Of a DNA stretch of 64,000 nucleotides, positions 22,906 to 35,200 are shown one piece after another. The position numbers and the translations under genes are program-made. The notes under the pieces are model-generated. The model saw nothing but the letters and a program-made list of their open reading frames with translations. It had not been told where the DNA came from and searched no databases. Source of the DNA: Bactrocera neohumeralis (Eukaryota; Arthropoda; Insecta; Diptera; Tephritidae); the NCBI RefSeq assembly GCF_024586455.1, contig NC_065919.1, positions 11,073,368 through 11,137,367 on the forward strand. The letters run 5' to 3'. How positions within the stretch are numbered: position 1 is the stretch's first letter; every line of letters begins with the position of its first letter.

Positions 22906-25734
22906 TTACTATTTCACCTTTAGTTCAATCAGTGAATATATAAATAAGTAGATTTCGCCGTTGGAACTGTGGATCAGAAAACTATTGGTTCATTCTTTTC
23001 TAGAGGAGTATGAAAACGTTGTGTTTACTATTTTCTTACTCCAATGAACTAAAATCATGAGTCGGCTGCTCGTAAGCATTGCCTCATATGGCATGGTAGG
23101 ATGTCAGGAATAAGCTCCAGAGTCTTAGTTGGCGTAACATAGTAACAAAAATCTATAGTACATTTTTTTTATATAATATGTAATGTATATAATATAAATA
23201 CATATTTAGGGGTTTCGCATAGGCTCATAAAGTTATAAGTTATAACGATCCAAAAACATAGCGTTCAGAGTTGTATTAGCGTAAACTTATTTTCGTATGC
23301 AATCCAACAACAAATTTTTTAAACTGGTATAAAAATTTATGATTTTATGATTTTACGATGCTTTATGACACGTTGTGAGTACCCCAATTATGTATGTATA
23401 TATTTTTACGTCATCAGAGAGTAGTGATTTCAGTAAATAAAAAATACTAAAAAATTTATATTTTGATGTGAGAATTTTTGATTGAAGATTATCGATTTTT
23501 TCATTTTTATGTCGAAGAAAGGTTTCCTTCTTAATATTTTAAATAAAAAATACCTAAGAAGATAAGTTAAGTTTAAATCTCGTGAAAGATTTTTTTTGCA
23601 TCAGTTAAAAATAAAAAATCCAAAAATTTTGAGGTTATATTGAAAAGTCGCTACTACAAATGTTGTAGATACTTTCATTACCAATAACTTTGCTATATAA
23701 CTTTTTTGTATTGTATTCGAATTTCTTTCGAAAATCGAGGTAAGCCATTTTTAACTCTTAAAAATTCAACTACTTCCCTCCTTTTTCTCTTTCCGCCTCC
23801 TGCTTGCCCTTAAATTATTTTTCCTTTTTTCTATATGAAAAATGCTTTTTATAGGTTCATTCGTAGTTCTGCCAGAAATCGAGAAATACTGTTCTTAACC
23901 TTTAAAAATGCAATATCGTTCCCCTTTCTGTTCCCAGCTTCATATTGCGCTTGAATTAGTTTTCCTTTAAGTTTTGATTATTTTATATTTCATTTCCTAA
24001 TGTGGAATTTTTTCACTTTTTTCAATATTTAAAGGCTTTTTGGTCTACTAAGAAAGATTAAACATTTTCTTTTAATGGAGTTCTGTGCCTGAGTTTTCTC
24101 GAAAAAAACTGTCTGTTTCAATTATTTCCAGATCTTCCTATCAACTAGCGAAAATGTTCGAATTTTACCAATGGCAAATCGACTGAGCTTATATATTCAC
24201 TTATATAATCGTATAAGTTCAAAGCCACAACAGTATTTATTAATAAATTTACGTAAAAATTTCGCTTTTCCTTTATAAAAACCGCAAAACCTAAACAATT
24301 TTGCCCAATGCTTATTTGCATATTAATTAATTTTGTTACCATAAGAGTTAAGAAAATATACTAAATTTACGTAATATGTATTTACTGAAAGTAATTCAAC
24401 GTTTGTTATTTGTTATTTGTTTTTCCAAAATTTAACAAAGTAAACAAGCGGTTCGGTACACCTCGGTAAACAACAAATATTTTCTTATATTGTTACGATG
24501 TCCTTGAAGGTGAGCACAGAAAGCAATGCGACCGAAAACACTTAAGAAATCATGCGTAAACAATGCCAATCGCCAGTCGAAAACAACTAGCGATGATCCC
24601 TTCAACACGTGCCGTGCAGGATGTTTCATGAAAATGTTGGATGTACGGCGGTTTTCGATTAGCCGCTTAAACTACAAAGAAAGGTAGAAAGCGACGCGTA
24701 CGTAATTTCATTTAACAATACACGTTTGCACTATATGTATATGCATACAACTACACACACACACATACATGTGTAACTAGTTTGCGGCTTTTGAAGTGTT
24801 GCCAAAATATTTCTCATTTCCATCCTTTTGTATTTGCCTGTTGTTTGTTTGTCGTTCTCGACATATTGTAAGGAACAAATACACCATAACAAATGGCAGA
24901 CATACGAGTGGAGGTATTTACATACATATGTACATATGCATGTATATGTATCTTAATTTAGATATTTATTTACATGTTTGCACGGATGTGTACACATATG
25001 GTTGGAGGACGAGGAAGTACGTCACTTATTATACGGACAATTTTAATGCCATGTCTAAATTATATTATTTAGTAACAGGGTTGGGAATATTTTAATTTAA
25101 GAAATTTGGCTATTAATTAGATTTTCAATATTTTATTTTGGGATTAAAGACGTATTCGTTGGAACCAAAAATTTAAAATTCAGTTATGGTATCGGTCAAC
25201 ACGATTTTGGGTCTAACTGCTGCATGTTACATTGCAGTTTCTCCGACAAAAAAAAAATAATAATAATAATGGGAAACGTGTTTTTTGATACAGTTTAATT
25301 TTGTAGAAACAAGCGCAATTTTTAAATTTTTAGTATCAAAAATAATTTAATATTTAATTTTATATATAATATTTTAATTTCAGATTTTATTTATAAATTT
25401 AAATATTATTTTTTCATATTTTTTTATTAATTTAATTATTATTATTATTATTTAATAATTATAATAAGAATATATTTTATCAGCGTTTTTTTTTAATTTT
25501 TGTAAAACAAAAAGCATCTAATTGTAAAATAAGTAGGACTTAATGTTTAAAAGTTAATATTTTTCGTATTTCTTTTATTATATGTATGTTCGTACGGACA
25601 AACCATACCCATTCGTATCAGGCAAAAGCACACTTTAAAAGCTAAATATACAAATTCCAATGTCTTGAATGAGAATTGGAGCATGAAAACAGAAACCCAA
25701 AAAAAAAACAGTTTTTTAGGTGTATATAATGGTT
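22906..25734. other. Intergenic DNA, with family D copy 2 at 23,440-24,110
   Basis: The block at about 23,440-24,110 is the second copy of the family D repeat. Around it is AT-rich DNA, a TAT/ATT-rich tract at 25,330-25,460 and CATA microsatellites at 24,915-24,955. Region 24,430-24,720 looks like single-copy sequence but has no recognisable gene. Confidence 0.4.
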
Positions 25735-26385
25735 GTTCATGAATAATTTGTGGATTTTTTTCGTATCAAAATCGACAGTTTTTTTTTATTTACCGCGCCA
25801 CTCAGATGAAAGTGAACCTCATCGGAGAGGAGGATTTTCTTAAAAAAACTCGTTATCGTTTTCAAGTTTTCCAAAAGCAAAATCAACGAACTCATGGCGT
25901 TTACGGTCATCCAATGGCTTTAGTTCTTGAGAACAATTTTATGCGAATGCAAGCTCAAATTCTTTCTCAAAAACCGACAGGTTTTGGTTCGAGACAGTCC
26001 CAATTCTTGGACGTCTTGGAATCGACAAACTGCAATCTTTAGTAACATTTGCCAGAGCAATATTTTCAATACTTCGTGCGGTTCTTTGACTTAATGGCAC
26101 TTAAACATTATATAAAGAAAATGTACGCTCCAACTTTAGAACAATTCGACGACGTTTCCAACAATTCCACAAATATTTAGCACAACTGGACGATTACACG
26201 ACCACAAAAAGGCCAAACCGCACGAAAAGTAGCAATTGGAGAACGTTTATTTTGATATACATACATATGTATGTTTATTCATATATCTTTCCATGATGAA
26301 ATTGTAAACATTATTGAATACAATGAAGAAAAAAATACAGACCACGACATATTAAAAATGGCCGACACTTAGAAATTAATTATAA
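25735..26385 (-). pseudogene. Mariner/IS630-like transposase fragment of the DEAHF type
   Basis: Read on the minus strand in broken frames: an N-terminal helix-turn-helix region (RAVWPFCGRVI), NIALANVTKDCSLSIPRRPR, ELKPLDDRKRHEFVDFAFGK, LENDNEF, and then a disrupted first-Asp block corresponding to the family motif DE.HFHL.G. The order and spacing match the N-terminal half of insect mariner-like transposases with a DEAHFHL motif. Frameshifts separate the pieces. The 78-codon + strand open frame across 25,806-26,042 is an antisense artefact of this gene. Related pieces occur at 12,489-12,725 and 55,318-55,690. Confidence 0.7.
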
Positions 26386-26813
26386 AATAAATTTCAAAGT
26401 CTAGTATATGCTTAAAATACTGCGAAAAATTTTATGATAGCTGGTTAAGTTTACTTACTATATACATATATACTATGTATACATATCACATCTTTTTCCA
26501 CATAAAAACTCAAAATATCACCAATCTTTTTTGTTCTCGGAGACCACTTTGAATTGTTATATTGAATGATATGAGGAAGACCTATAAATCTCTTTTTCAA
26601 TACGAATTATATTATATCTAATATTTTTAAGACCATAAAATATGTTTCTATCAGGAAGTTGCAATATTAGGCTTAAACTCCATGATTTTTCAAGCTAAAA
26701 ATAATAACAGAAGGATGAAACCCATCAGAAAAGGATTCAATACAACTTAACAGAAATGAGAATAGAAGCTTTGAATCCTTCTTTGTCGTACTTCAAAAAA
26801 TACAGATTTCAAC

Positions 26814-27532
26814 TTAAGGGGTCAGTAGGGTAATCTGGCCTGTTTTTTTGACATTTTTTTTTCATAGACAATTTTTATTCTACAATAGAACTTTTTCACA
26901 TATCATGAGGTTTATTGTGGAGTGTTTAAACAAATTTTTTTGGGAATTTTTTGATGACATCTGTCGGAGAAATGGCTGGGTGAATGAGATGCGTTTTGTT
27001 TTTACTGGCGGACACAATTTCTCATGTTTGGATCATCTGAAACACGAAAATCCAAATTATTCTTAAAAAGTACGTGAATGGTTATCGTCTCTATTAGAAT
27101 CATGAAAAAATGTTGACAAATAAAAAAGTAATTAATGTTTTTTTTCTAATTTTCCCTTTGTTTTTTTTCATAAATTTTGTCATAACATTGTCAATAAATG
27201 ATAAATTATAAAAAGGGACGATAGCCAGGCGTTTTGTGAACATTAAAAAAAAAAATTTAGCAAATCGGTTGAGTAGTTCGACCGGAATCATGTCCGCCAG
27301 TTTAAAAAGTGTGTTTTGAGAAAAACGCGTTTAAAGTTTGAGGTACTGAACTCCGAGCGCTCCGAACGAAGGAGCGGTATTATTATTTTTGGGTCTTTTT
27401 CGAAACCTTCCAATGGTAAAGTGGGTTTCTACATTAATTCTAAGGGCATAAGGGAACAGTAAATGCAAAAAACAAAAAAAAAAAAAAAAAAAAAAAAAAC
27501 ATTTGAAAAAGATTACCCTACTGACCCCTTAA
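26814..27532. mobile_element. TTAA-flanked TIR element, family B
   Basis: 719 bp including flanks. The left end is TTAA plus GGGGTCAGTAGGGTAATC, and the right end is the exact inverse, GATTACCCTACTGACCCC plus TTAA. That is an 18-bp perfect TIR with a duplicated TTAA. An interior block at 27,260-27,345 (GGTTGAGTAGTTCGACCGG, then TTTTGAGAAAAACGCGTTTA) parallels the core of family A although the TIRs differ. A pure A run of about 25 lies near the right end. It is non-coding and presumably mobilised in trans. Confidence 0.85.
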
Positions 27533-27537
27533 AAAAA

Positions 27538-28130
27538 GCAGATATGTTGACGTGAGAATTTTCGATTAAAAACTGCGGTGCTTTTTCGATTTAAAGATTA
27601 ATTTTTATTTTATTATAATATTTTGGTTTTTAATAATTTTTTATAGAAATATTTAATTAAAGTCAAAATATAGTGAAAAAAGAAAATATTTTGTACATAT
27701 GTATATATACATGTATACTTTTTAATTTTTACACATAAATAATTATTTACCCTAAATTTCGTAAAATAATTGTAAAAAATAAAAGTAAGAAACTAAGACT
27801 GGTGATTTGAAATTTTCTCATAAATTTTAAGGTTATGTCAAACAAGTGTAACTACGAAAGTTTTAGCCATTTATATTGCCTACAGCTTTGTCATTACACT
27901 TTTTTCAGATGGATTTTGATCTAAATCGAGACAAAACGTTGTTTACCCTTAAATATTCAGCCACATGCCTCCGCTTCCACTTCCTGACCGCACATCGCTC
28001 TAATTATTTTCCCTTTCATTTTTGTTTATTATTTTTTCCAAGGTATTTCATTCTGCGACTACTATTATTTTTTACTTTTTTAGCATTTTCTGGACTGGCC
28101 TATATTGGGTGAATACAAGGCGTATGGTTT
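27538..28130. repeat. Family D dispersed repeat, copy 3
   Basis: It shares ordered phrases with 23,440-24,110 (GACGTGAGAATTTTCGATTA near the start, CTTCCTGACCGCACATCGC, TTATTTTCCCTTT, and a TTTTTAGCATTTTCTGG end). It lies immediately beside the family B element. Confidence 0.4.
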
Positions 28131-28379
28131 GAAGAATGTTGTTCAAAAACTAAAAGTTCTAGGTATTGTAATTGTTTTTGAATTAAATTATATATTTTTT
28201 TATTATTAATATTATAAAGTAAACGTAAAGACATTTTTCTGAATATACACGCTTATGTGTAAGTAAATTGTAGAATAATATTTTTTGCTTGTCATTTTAG
28301 TAACTTGTTTTAAACAAAAGATTATTTACATACATATGTACATACATATGTATGTACAAATAACCACATTGAAAGGGGC

Positions 28380-29346
28380 GTAGACTCAGTGTGCTGAACA
28401 GCCATTGCCATTTGCATGAGCGGGATAGCGCATTAATGCGAATAACGGAAACAGTAGCCATCAATAAATCTGAGTGGTGGTGAGTTTCACCCAAGCAATA
28501 GTATAGCGGTTGTAGAAATGGCTGAGGTGGATTAACAAGTGCCGCCTTAACAACAACAAGCAGTATTTTAATTGAACATATAAGCAGCAAGTGTAGTGAG
28601 ACGTTGAGCGTAGAGCTTGAGTGCGCGAGAGAGAGGGAGAGCGCATTGTGGTTGAAATAATAAGTTTGTGTGACTTTAGCTTTGCTCTAGCGGTTAATGG
28701 AATTTGAGTGCAAATAGTGCTGTGCTTATGATTGTATAAATGTTGCCACATATGGTTCTATGTTTTCTGGAAGCTGTTTGTTTGTACACATGCTAAAGCT
28801 GACGCCTAAGCGTGCGCGAGAGGCTTTTTATTTCGCATAGCCGCTTTGTGTGTGTGTATAGGCTCTCCTTAATGTATGATGGTGTGGTGTATACTGGCAA
28901 TCCGCTGGAAGCTGCTGCTGCTGTGTTTTGTGTTCTTGTTTTTGTGTTTTTGAGATTTTTAACGCTCTTTGTTTTCGCTGCTTTCGTTTCTATATTCATA
29001 TTTTATTTATTTATTTGGTGAAAACACATTCATTTGAGATTTTTCGTTTGAATGTGCGACAGATTTTCATTAGCAACAGTTTAAATAAAAAACTCGTACA
29101 TATCAGCCGAGAAGGCGCGTGAATTGACGGCAAGTGTGCAGCAGAGTGTTCTAATAGAAAATCAAATTAAACGTTTTCAGATTGCATATGCGCGTACCTA
29201 CAATTAAAATGTTTTTAAATTATCTTTAAAAGACGGTATTGAGATTTAACTGACAAAAAAGCTTAAAAAATTCTTTACGGAAAAAAGTTTGTGTGCAATT
29301 GTCTACAACAAAAACGTGTACAAATGAAAAGTCGCAGTGAAAAATA
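28380..29346 (+). promoter_or_regulatory. srp: Probable srp promoter / 5' UTR region
   Basis: This is unique-looking DNA directly upstream of the srp start codon. It holds a GAGA-factor-type run (GAGAGAGAGGGAGAG, 28,627-28,641) and a TATAAA at 28,735. Which, if any, core element is used cannot be told, and an upstream non-coding exon is possible. An in-frame TGA at 29,338-29,340 just before the ATG shows the coding region does not extend further 5'. Confidence 0.4.
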
Positions 29347-29347
29347 A
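29324..29347 (+). promoter_or_regulatory. Upstream ORF overlapping the srp start codon
   Basis: A seven-codon frame (MKSRSEK) ends in TAA at 29,345-29,347, and the last A of that stop is the first A of the srp ATG (TAATG). The uORF start has C at -3 (weak), while the main ATG has A at -3 (better). The geometry would allow leaky scanning or termination-coupled reinitiation, but only if this region is in the mature 5' UTR. Confidence 0.6.
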
Positions 29348-32210
29348 TGAAATTCCCTTCGCGTGGTAATAGCAAAAGCTCGACAATAATAGCTACAGTG
29401 CAAAACGCTGGCGCCAGTAGCGGCATGCGTGCCTCAAAATATGTAAACGTGCACAAGGACACCAATAAGGACACTGGCAAGGATCGGCGCATGCCTAGTC
29501 TGTTAGCGAATGCAGTGAAAATGAAGATTACAAAGTGTAATGCCACCAAGTTGGCCAACTCCAACAATGGAAATAAAGGCTTAGCCGCGACGACTATGTC
29601 GAATACAACAACAAATGCATTTTACAATAATATGTGCAGATCATTGAATGAGAATCACAGAATGGCACAGCCAACGAATTTTCAAAATTCTGAAGAATCA
29701 AAAGGATTAGACACATTAAATGGATTTTATTCAACAACAACAACAACAACACAACAGCACAAAACAAGTGGTGAATGTGACGAAATGCTGTGCCAACCGA
29801 TACAAGAACAAACACAATATTACGGACAGCAGGATCAGCTATTGGTGGAAGATATGTCAGCTTGTATGGCGAAAACAAAAACAACAGAAACAGCAGACGA
29901 ACGGCATGATCACTTCAATCTGCTGCCCAACAACGACACAAGAGTGACAGGGAACGGCGGCATATTAAAGGAAGGGCAAAGCCAATCACCACCACAGCCA
30001 ATGCTGAGCGAGCGTGCAAGGATCGAACTTACAACAATGAAACTGACTGCGTCCAAAGCTGACGCAGCCGAACACTCAATACAGTCAGCACAGCAACAAC
30101 AACAGAAGGTACAGACAGTGCAGCACACAGAGGAGAATTGTACGGAGGCGAGAAACACGAGCATATCTCAAACAACAACAACAAATGCAATGCGCTCGCC
30201 TTGTACATTTGTAAACTCACACACGCACAACCGATCGACGACACCACCGCTACCACAAGCGCACACAAAACCAACACAACTACAAGCCGAACAACAACAA
30301 CAACAAAAACCTCCTGCGTCATTGTCAACGTCGTCTTCGGCCGCTATACCGTCGCATTCGTCTTCGTCTTCGTCTTCGCATTTGGCTTCGTTGCTGGCAC
30401 AGCCTGCTGCTACACTGGCGTTGACGTCGTCTTCGGCGGCAGCGACGACTGTGTCCGCGTCGCCAATAAGGTCCGCAACACCAAAACTCATATCAGTTGT
30501 CAACGAAACATCAAAGCAAACGGTGTTACGTACGATCGGTGAAGCCCGAAACACATCATCAACAACAGTGAAATCAACAGCAGTGAACGCTTTAGAGCAA
30601 ACGGCTAATGTTACACAAATAAAAACTCCCACAACACTTGCAACGAATGCTTATTTTGAAGTGAAATTAGAGACGACGAGTCAAGTCGAAGACGAAACGG
30701 CGATTCAGCAACAGCAGCAGCAAACGAGCGGTGACGTTGTTGTTAGAGATAGTGTCGTCAACACGGATCCACAACAAATACAACAACAGTTAGTGACGCG
30801 AGATAAAAATGCCAAAAACGTTGATAAGTTTCGTAATGCGATAACAACGTCTACGACGTTAACAAAAACAAAACAAACACTAATACCGACTGCTGCCGTG
30901 GCGCCGGTTGTAACCGCAAATGTCGCACAAATATCCGTTATCAACAGTAACAACAATAATAATAATAATAACGGTAAATTAAGTGTTAGTGTAAACAATG
31001 CGAATGTGAGTGAAATCAGAAATGCCAAAATTAGTGATAAACAACAAGAACAAATACCTGTAGAACCACAACAAGACGAACTACTGCCACTTAACTATCG
31101 CGGTGCAAACAATTCGGTGATTATAGCTAATTTTAATAGCAACAGCAACAACAACAACAGCCACAACGCAATTAACACGTCGCACTACGCACCAGTGGAG
31201 GCACCAGCAACAGCATCAACAACAACAACAGTTCAAATATTAACAGGTGAGCAACATTTGGCTGAACCGCAGTATTTGCGCTACACTCAGCAATTGTCGC
31301 AGGATAGTATTGGTGAGGTGCAACACCAACATCAGCAACAACAGCAATTGCTGCAACTCACATCGAATATACTCAACGGTGCTGATCCCAATTTAAATTT
31401 GGCTGTCGCCACTGAACTGCAACAACAGCAGCAACAACAACATCACCAACATTTTTTCACCCCTTACAATAGTTGTGCCTACGATCTGTCGCGTCATAAT
31501 CAGCAACAGTTGCTACAACTTGATCACCAGCAGCAGCAACATCAATCACAACAACAGCTCACAAAAGAGTTGCTCGATAAACCCGACTTAATTGCTTTAC
31601 ATCCCTCACATTTACTATTTACTCAACATCTGTCGACGGCATCGCCGTACGTACACTCCCCACCGTCGCATTTGCATCCGCACGCGCACCCGCACCCGCA
31701 CGCACATCATCCACAATTCATTGACGACAATATGCGCAACAATTTCAGTCTATACACCTACGGTGGCAATCCACATGATCATCTGCAGCATCACTCAAGC
31801 ACTGGCGCCGCCCCCAGCAGCATTGACGAGGTCATACAGGACACGCTGAAAGATGAGTGTCTCGAGGATCATCACACAGGTGTCAGTTACTGTACGTTGA
31901 CCACCGTGCCCGACCTTAAGGATGCCTATCATCACACGCATATGCTGGGTGCAGCGGAGCAACAGGTGCTGACACCCACTCAGCTGCATCAGCTGCATGT
32001 GAACACACATCAACATCACAACAATTCAGTGAGTTCGGGTGGCGGTTCACCGTCGCCCACATCACTTTCGCACGGCGGTACGGCTGGAGACGTCTCCAGC
32101 TTTACACAATTAACCAATGCGACGGCCTACCGAGACGTGTATGGTGGCTTTGCCACCGATCCGACTGTTATATCACTGTTTCCGTCCCCGCTGAGTCCAG
32201 TTCTAACAAG
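29347..32210 (+). CDS. srp: srp coding exon 1 (long low-complexity N-terminus)
   Basis: It encodes residues 1-954 plus two bases of codon 955. The ATG at 29,347 is chosen because it is the first in frame and an in-frame TGA lies 9 bp upstream. The N-terminal 110 residues are basic. Poly-Gln, poly-Asn, Ser/Thr and His-rich tracts follow, encoded by mixed CAA/CAG and AAC/AAT codons. The most protein-like part is residues 820-870: IDEVIQDTLKDEC at 826-838, then a TLTTVPDLKD segment, which resembles a conserved Srp block and may be an activation or partner surface (inference). It ends at the donor AAG|GTGAGT. If the intron is retained, translation stops at once on the TGA inside the donor. Long open frames on the opposite strand here are shadows of the repeats. 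Confidence 0.93.
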
Positions 32211-35200
32211 GTGAGTCAATTACTATACTATATAATTTGCTTTTAACTAGTTTAATGAGAGCAGTGTAGATTTATGCATACTTTTTAAATAATCTAATCC
32301 AAAAGGATTAGTGTTATGTTAGCTTGGAGGTTAGAGCAAATAAGCGTAGAAAAAAGAAAGAAAAAAACATAGTGAATTTATATTTATGTTCAAATATATT
32401 TCTAGGGATTTCGCTTTTCCTATTTCTTCATTTACGTTTCAGATCCTTGTTTTAACTGGATCAGGGTACACAGGGTATTTTAAGAGGTTACATGGGTTTC
32501 CATGAGTAAAACACAACTTTTTTTCAACAATTTTTTTCTCATATAAAAATTAAATGTTTTATTAAAATTTTTAATTTTTACAAACATACACTATTCACAA
32601 AGAAATTCTGAAACTTTAAAAAAAAAAAAATATTTTAAACTCGTCCATTGCGACACCATTTGCGGTGACTCCTCAAAAAAAAGGTGCGTGCGATCATGAA
32701 GATCGGTTGAGTAGTTCTTGAGAAATCTTGCCAACCGACTTCAAAAACACAGTTTCGAAAAAACGTTTAAAGACGGCGCACTTAGCCTAGCTAGCCTCGA
32801 GCGCACAAATTCTCAAGGCTATATCTCCGAAACTATTACTCGAATCAACTTGATACTTTAGAACAATATTCTAGAGGTGCTGTAGAATTTAATAAGACAA
32901 TAAAAAAAGTCGATTTTTTGAAACCCGTAAACCCATGTAACCCCTTAAATCAGCTCACTATAGCATATAGCAGCCATACAAAGCGAACGAACAAAATTTA
33001 GTTCATGTATGAAAAACTCTTTTATTTGACACGATATATTCGTGAAACTTGGTATAGTTTATTTTCTAAAGCCAGGCTATAATATCAGAAAAAAAATTTA
33101 GATCGGACTACTACAACATATATGTAGCTACCATACAAACTGAATGCTCAAAATTAAGTTCTTGTATGAAAAAAAAAAATTGCATATATTCGTACAAAAT
33201 CGTTCAAAAAGTTTCTGTATTACTGAAATTTAGCATGTAAATATCCGAAAAATTTTCACTAAAATATTACATAGAAACTGATCGTTCAAAATCGAGTTTC
33301 TGTATGGAAAACTTTTTTAGTTGACGAGTTATCTTCGTGAAATTTGGCATGTATTTTTATACAAGTCAATGGTACAATCTTCCGAAAAATTTTCACTAAA
33401 ATATATACATAACAGAATTTATCGTTTTTCTTGTATTTATTCATAATATAAATCTGCTCCAAATAAATATTGGGTAGTCGAAAAAATCTTTTCGTATTTT
33501 GAATATGTGTTGGACACAGCAACAAATAATTTACATATTTTCTTTACCGAATTCACTTTGGATAGTTAAAAAGTAAGCGTTCAGTTAGAATAGTGCTGCA
33601 AGATCAAAAAAGTATTTATTCGGATTTTTTAAGTTTATCTTAGTCATTCATATTGTAAAATGCGGACAGGTCAATTTTATTTAATTGAGCGTTCTTTTGA
33701 ACCTCGCTAACAAAATATTTTTTTTTACATCACAAATCAATATCTGAGTAATGAAATGAATTTACTACTTTTTCTACATTTTTTATTCAAGGCACTTGAC
33801 AAATTTCTAATAGTACGGACTAGGGACTTTTCATGGTAGCAATTTTTGCTTAGCTTAGACTTTTGTTTGTACAATTTATTAATTACGGGCTTATGTCCCG
33901 ACTTTGTTACTAATTAGTCAAAAAATTTAAGTAATATACAAAGAGTCTAAAACAAATCGAGTTTCACTAATTGACTCGCAACTTGGCTAAATCTAGTTAT
34001 GAGGAGCAAAACACATTTTCGTACGCTAATTTCGGTTTAAAATCGCAGTTTACGACACTTACGATATTTCCGGGAAGCACAGTGAAATTTTGTTTGTAAG
34101 TGAATTTGTATTAGTTTTACATGAGTGATTGATGAAATCATTAAATTTTTGTACTTTGAAATGAACTGGCGGTGGAAGGAAGCAAAAGCACAAAAGTAAA
34201 GCATGAATACACGAAAAAACGGCGTGTAATAGTAAATGCAAAATAAAAGTTAAAAAACAACTTTAAAATAATAAAAGAAAACGAGTAAATAAATAAATAT
34301 TTTTTTATTCACAATGCATATTTATATATATAATATGCATATATACAGTCACACATATGTATGTATGTATGTATTTTGAAAAAGTAGAGTGGTTACTTTT
34401 TTCTTTGATATGCGCGCAAAACGCACGTGCTTTTTTGCTTATTTCACCCAACGGCCAGTAATTTGATTGTTTTCGCTTGCACGTCAAGTGACAAGTCAGT
34501 GCCAGTGCAAACGCTTGCCGACTCACATTCACCTGTCTGCTCACAAACTACTCCTACATATCATATATGACGATGACTAATTCTATTATGATCGTTGATT
34601 GATTCGTAATTTTTAAGTTGTCATGCAAAAAAAAAAAAAAATAAAAATTCTAAGATATAAAAAAACTTCATACTATATAAATATATAAACTTATAAGTAT
34701 GTATATATAACTATATAAATATTTGGGGAAATACATCAAGAAGTACTTACGAATAAGTAGACATTTTGCATTGTCTTTCCTCACACCAGCTAAGCACAAA
34801 ATACAATACTCCTGTCTTGCTTTGTAGCTTTGACTTCATTCAACAGACAATGGGATATACATATATGTATAGCTGTTTTTATACCCTGAACGAGGACTCT
34901 ATAAAGTACCTACCTGTGTATATACATACAGGTAAATACTCAGCGTGCGAGGTGGATCCATTTCGCCTTAACGATATGTGTCTTTGAATAAACGCGCACG
35001 ATTCGCTCAGTTTACAAGATATCAAACTGAAAATTTGCAAAAGTTATTTTCTCCTCAAAAAGCTGCTGATTTGTTGGAATCGTCGATATTGGATCATTAT
35101 AGCATATAGCTGTCATACAACCAAAAGTACTTGTATGGAAAACTTTTTTTCATTGCAAGATATCTTCACAAACTTTGGCTCAAAAAATTACTCAAAGTAA

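Noticed and set aside
25806..26042. 78-codon + strand ORF
   Set aside because: It is the antisense of a mariner-like transposase whose minus-strand peptide blocks are recognisable.
30138..30632. Opposite-strand and shifted open frames of up to 154 codons inside srp coding exon 1
   Set aside because: They are shadows of CAA/CAG/ACA repeats, which contain no stops in most frames; they show no domain and the + strand frame is the one with Srp blocks.
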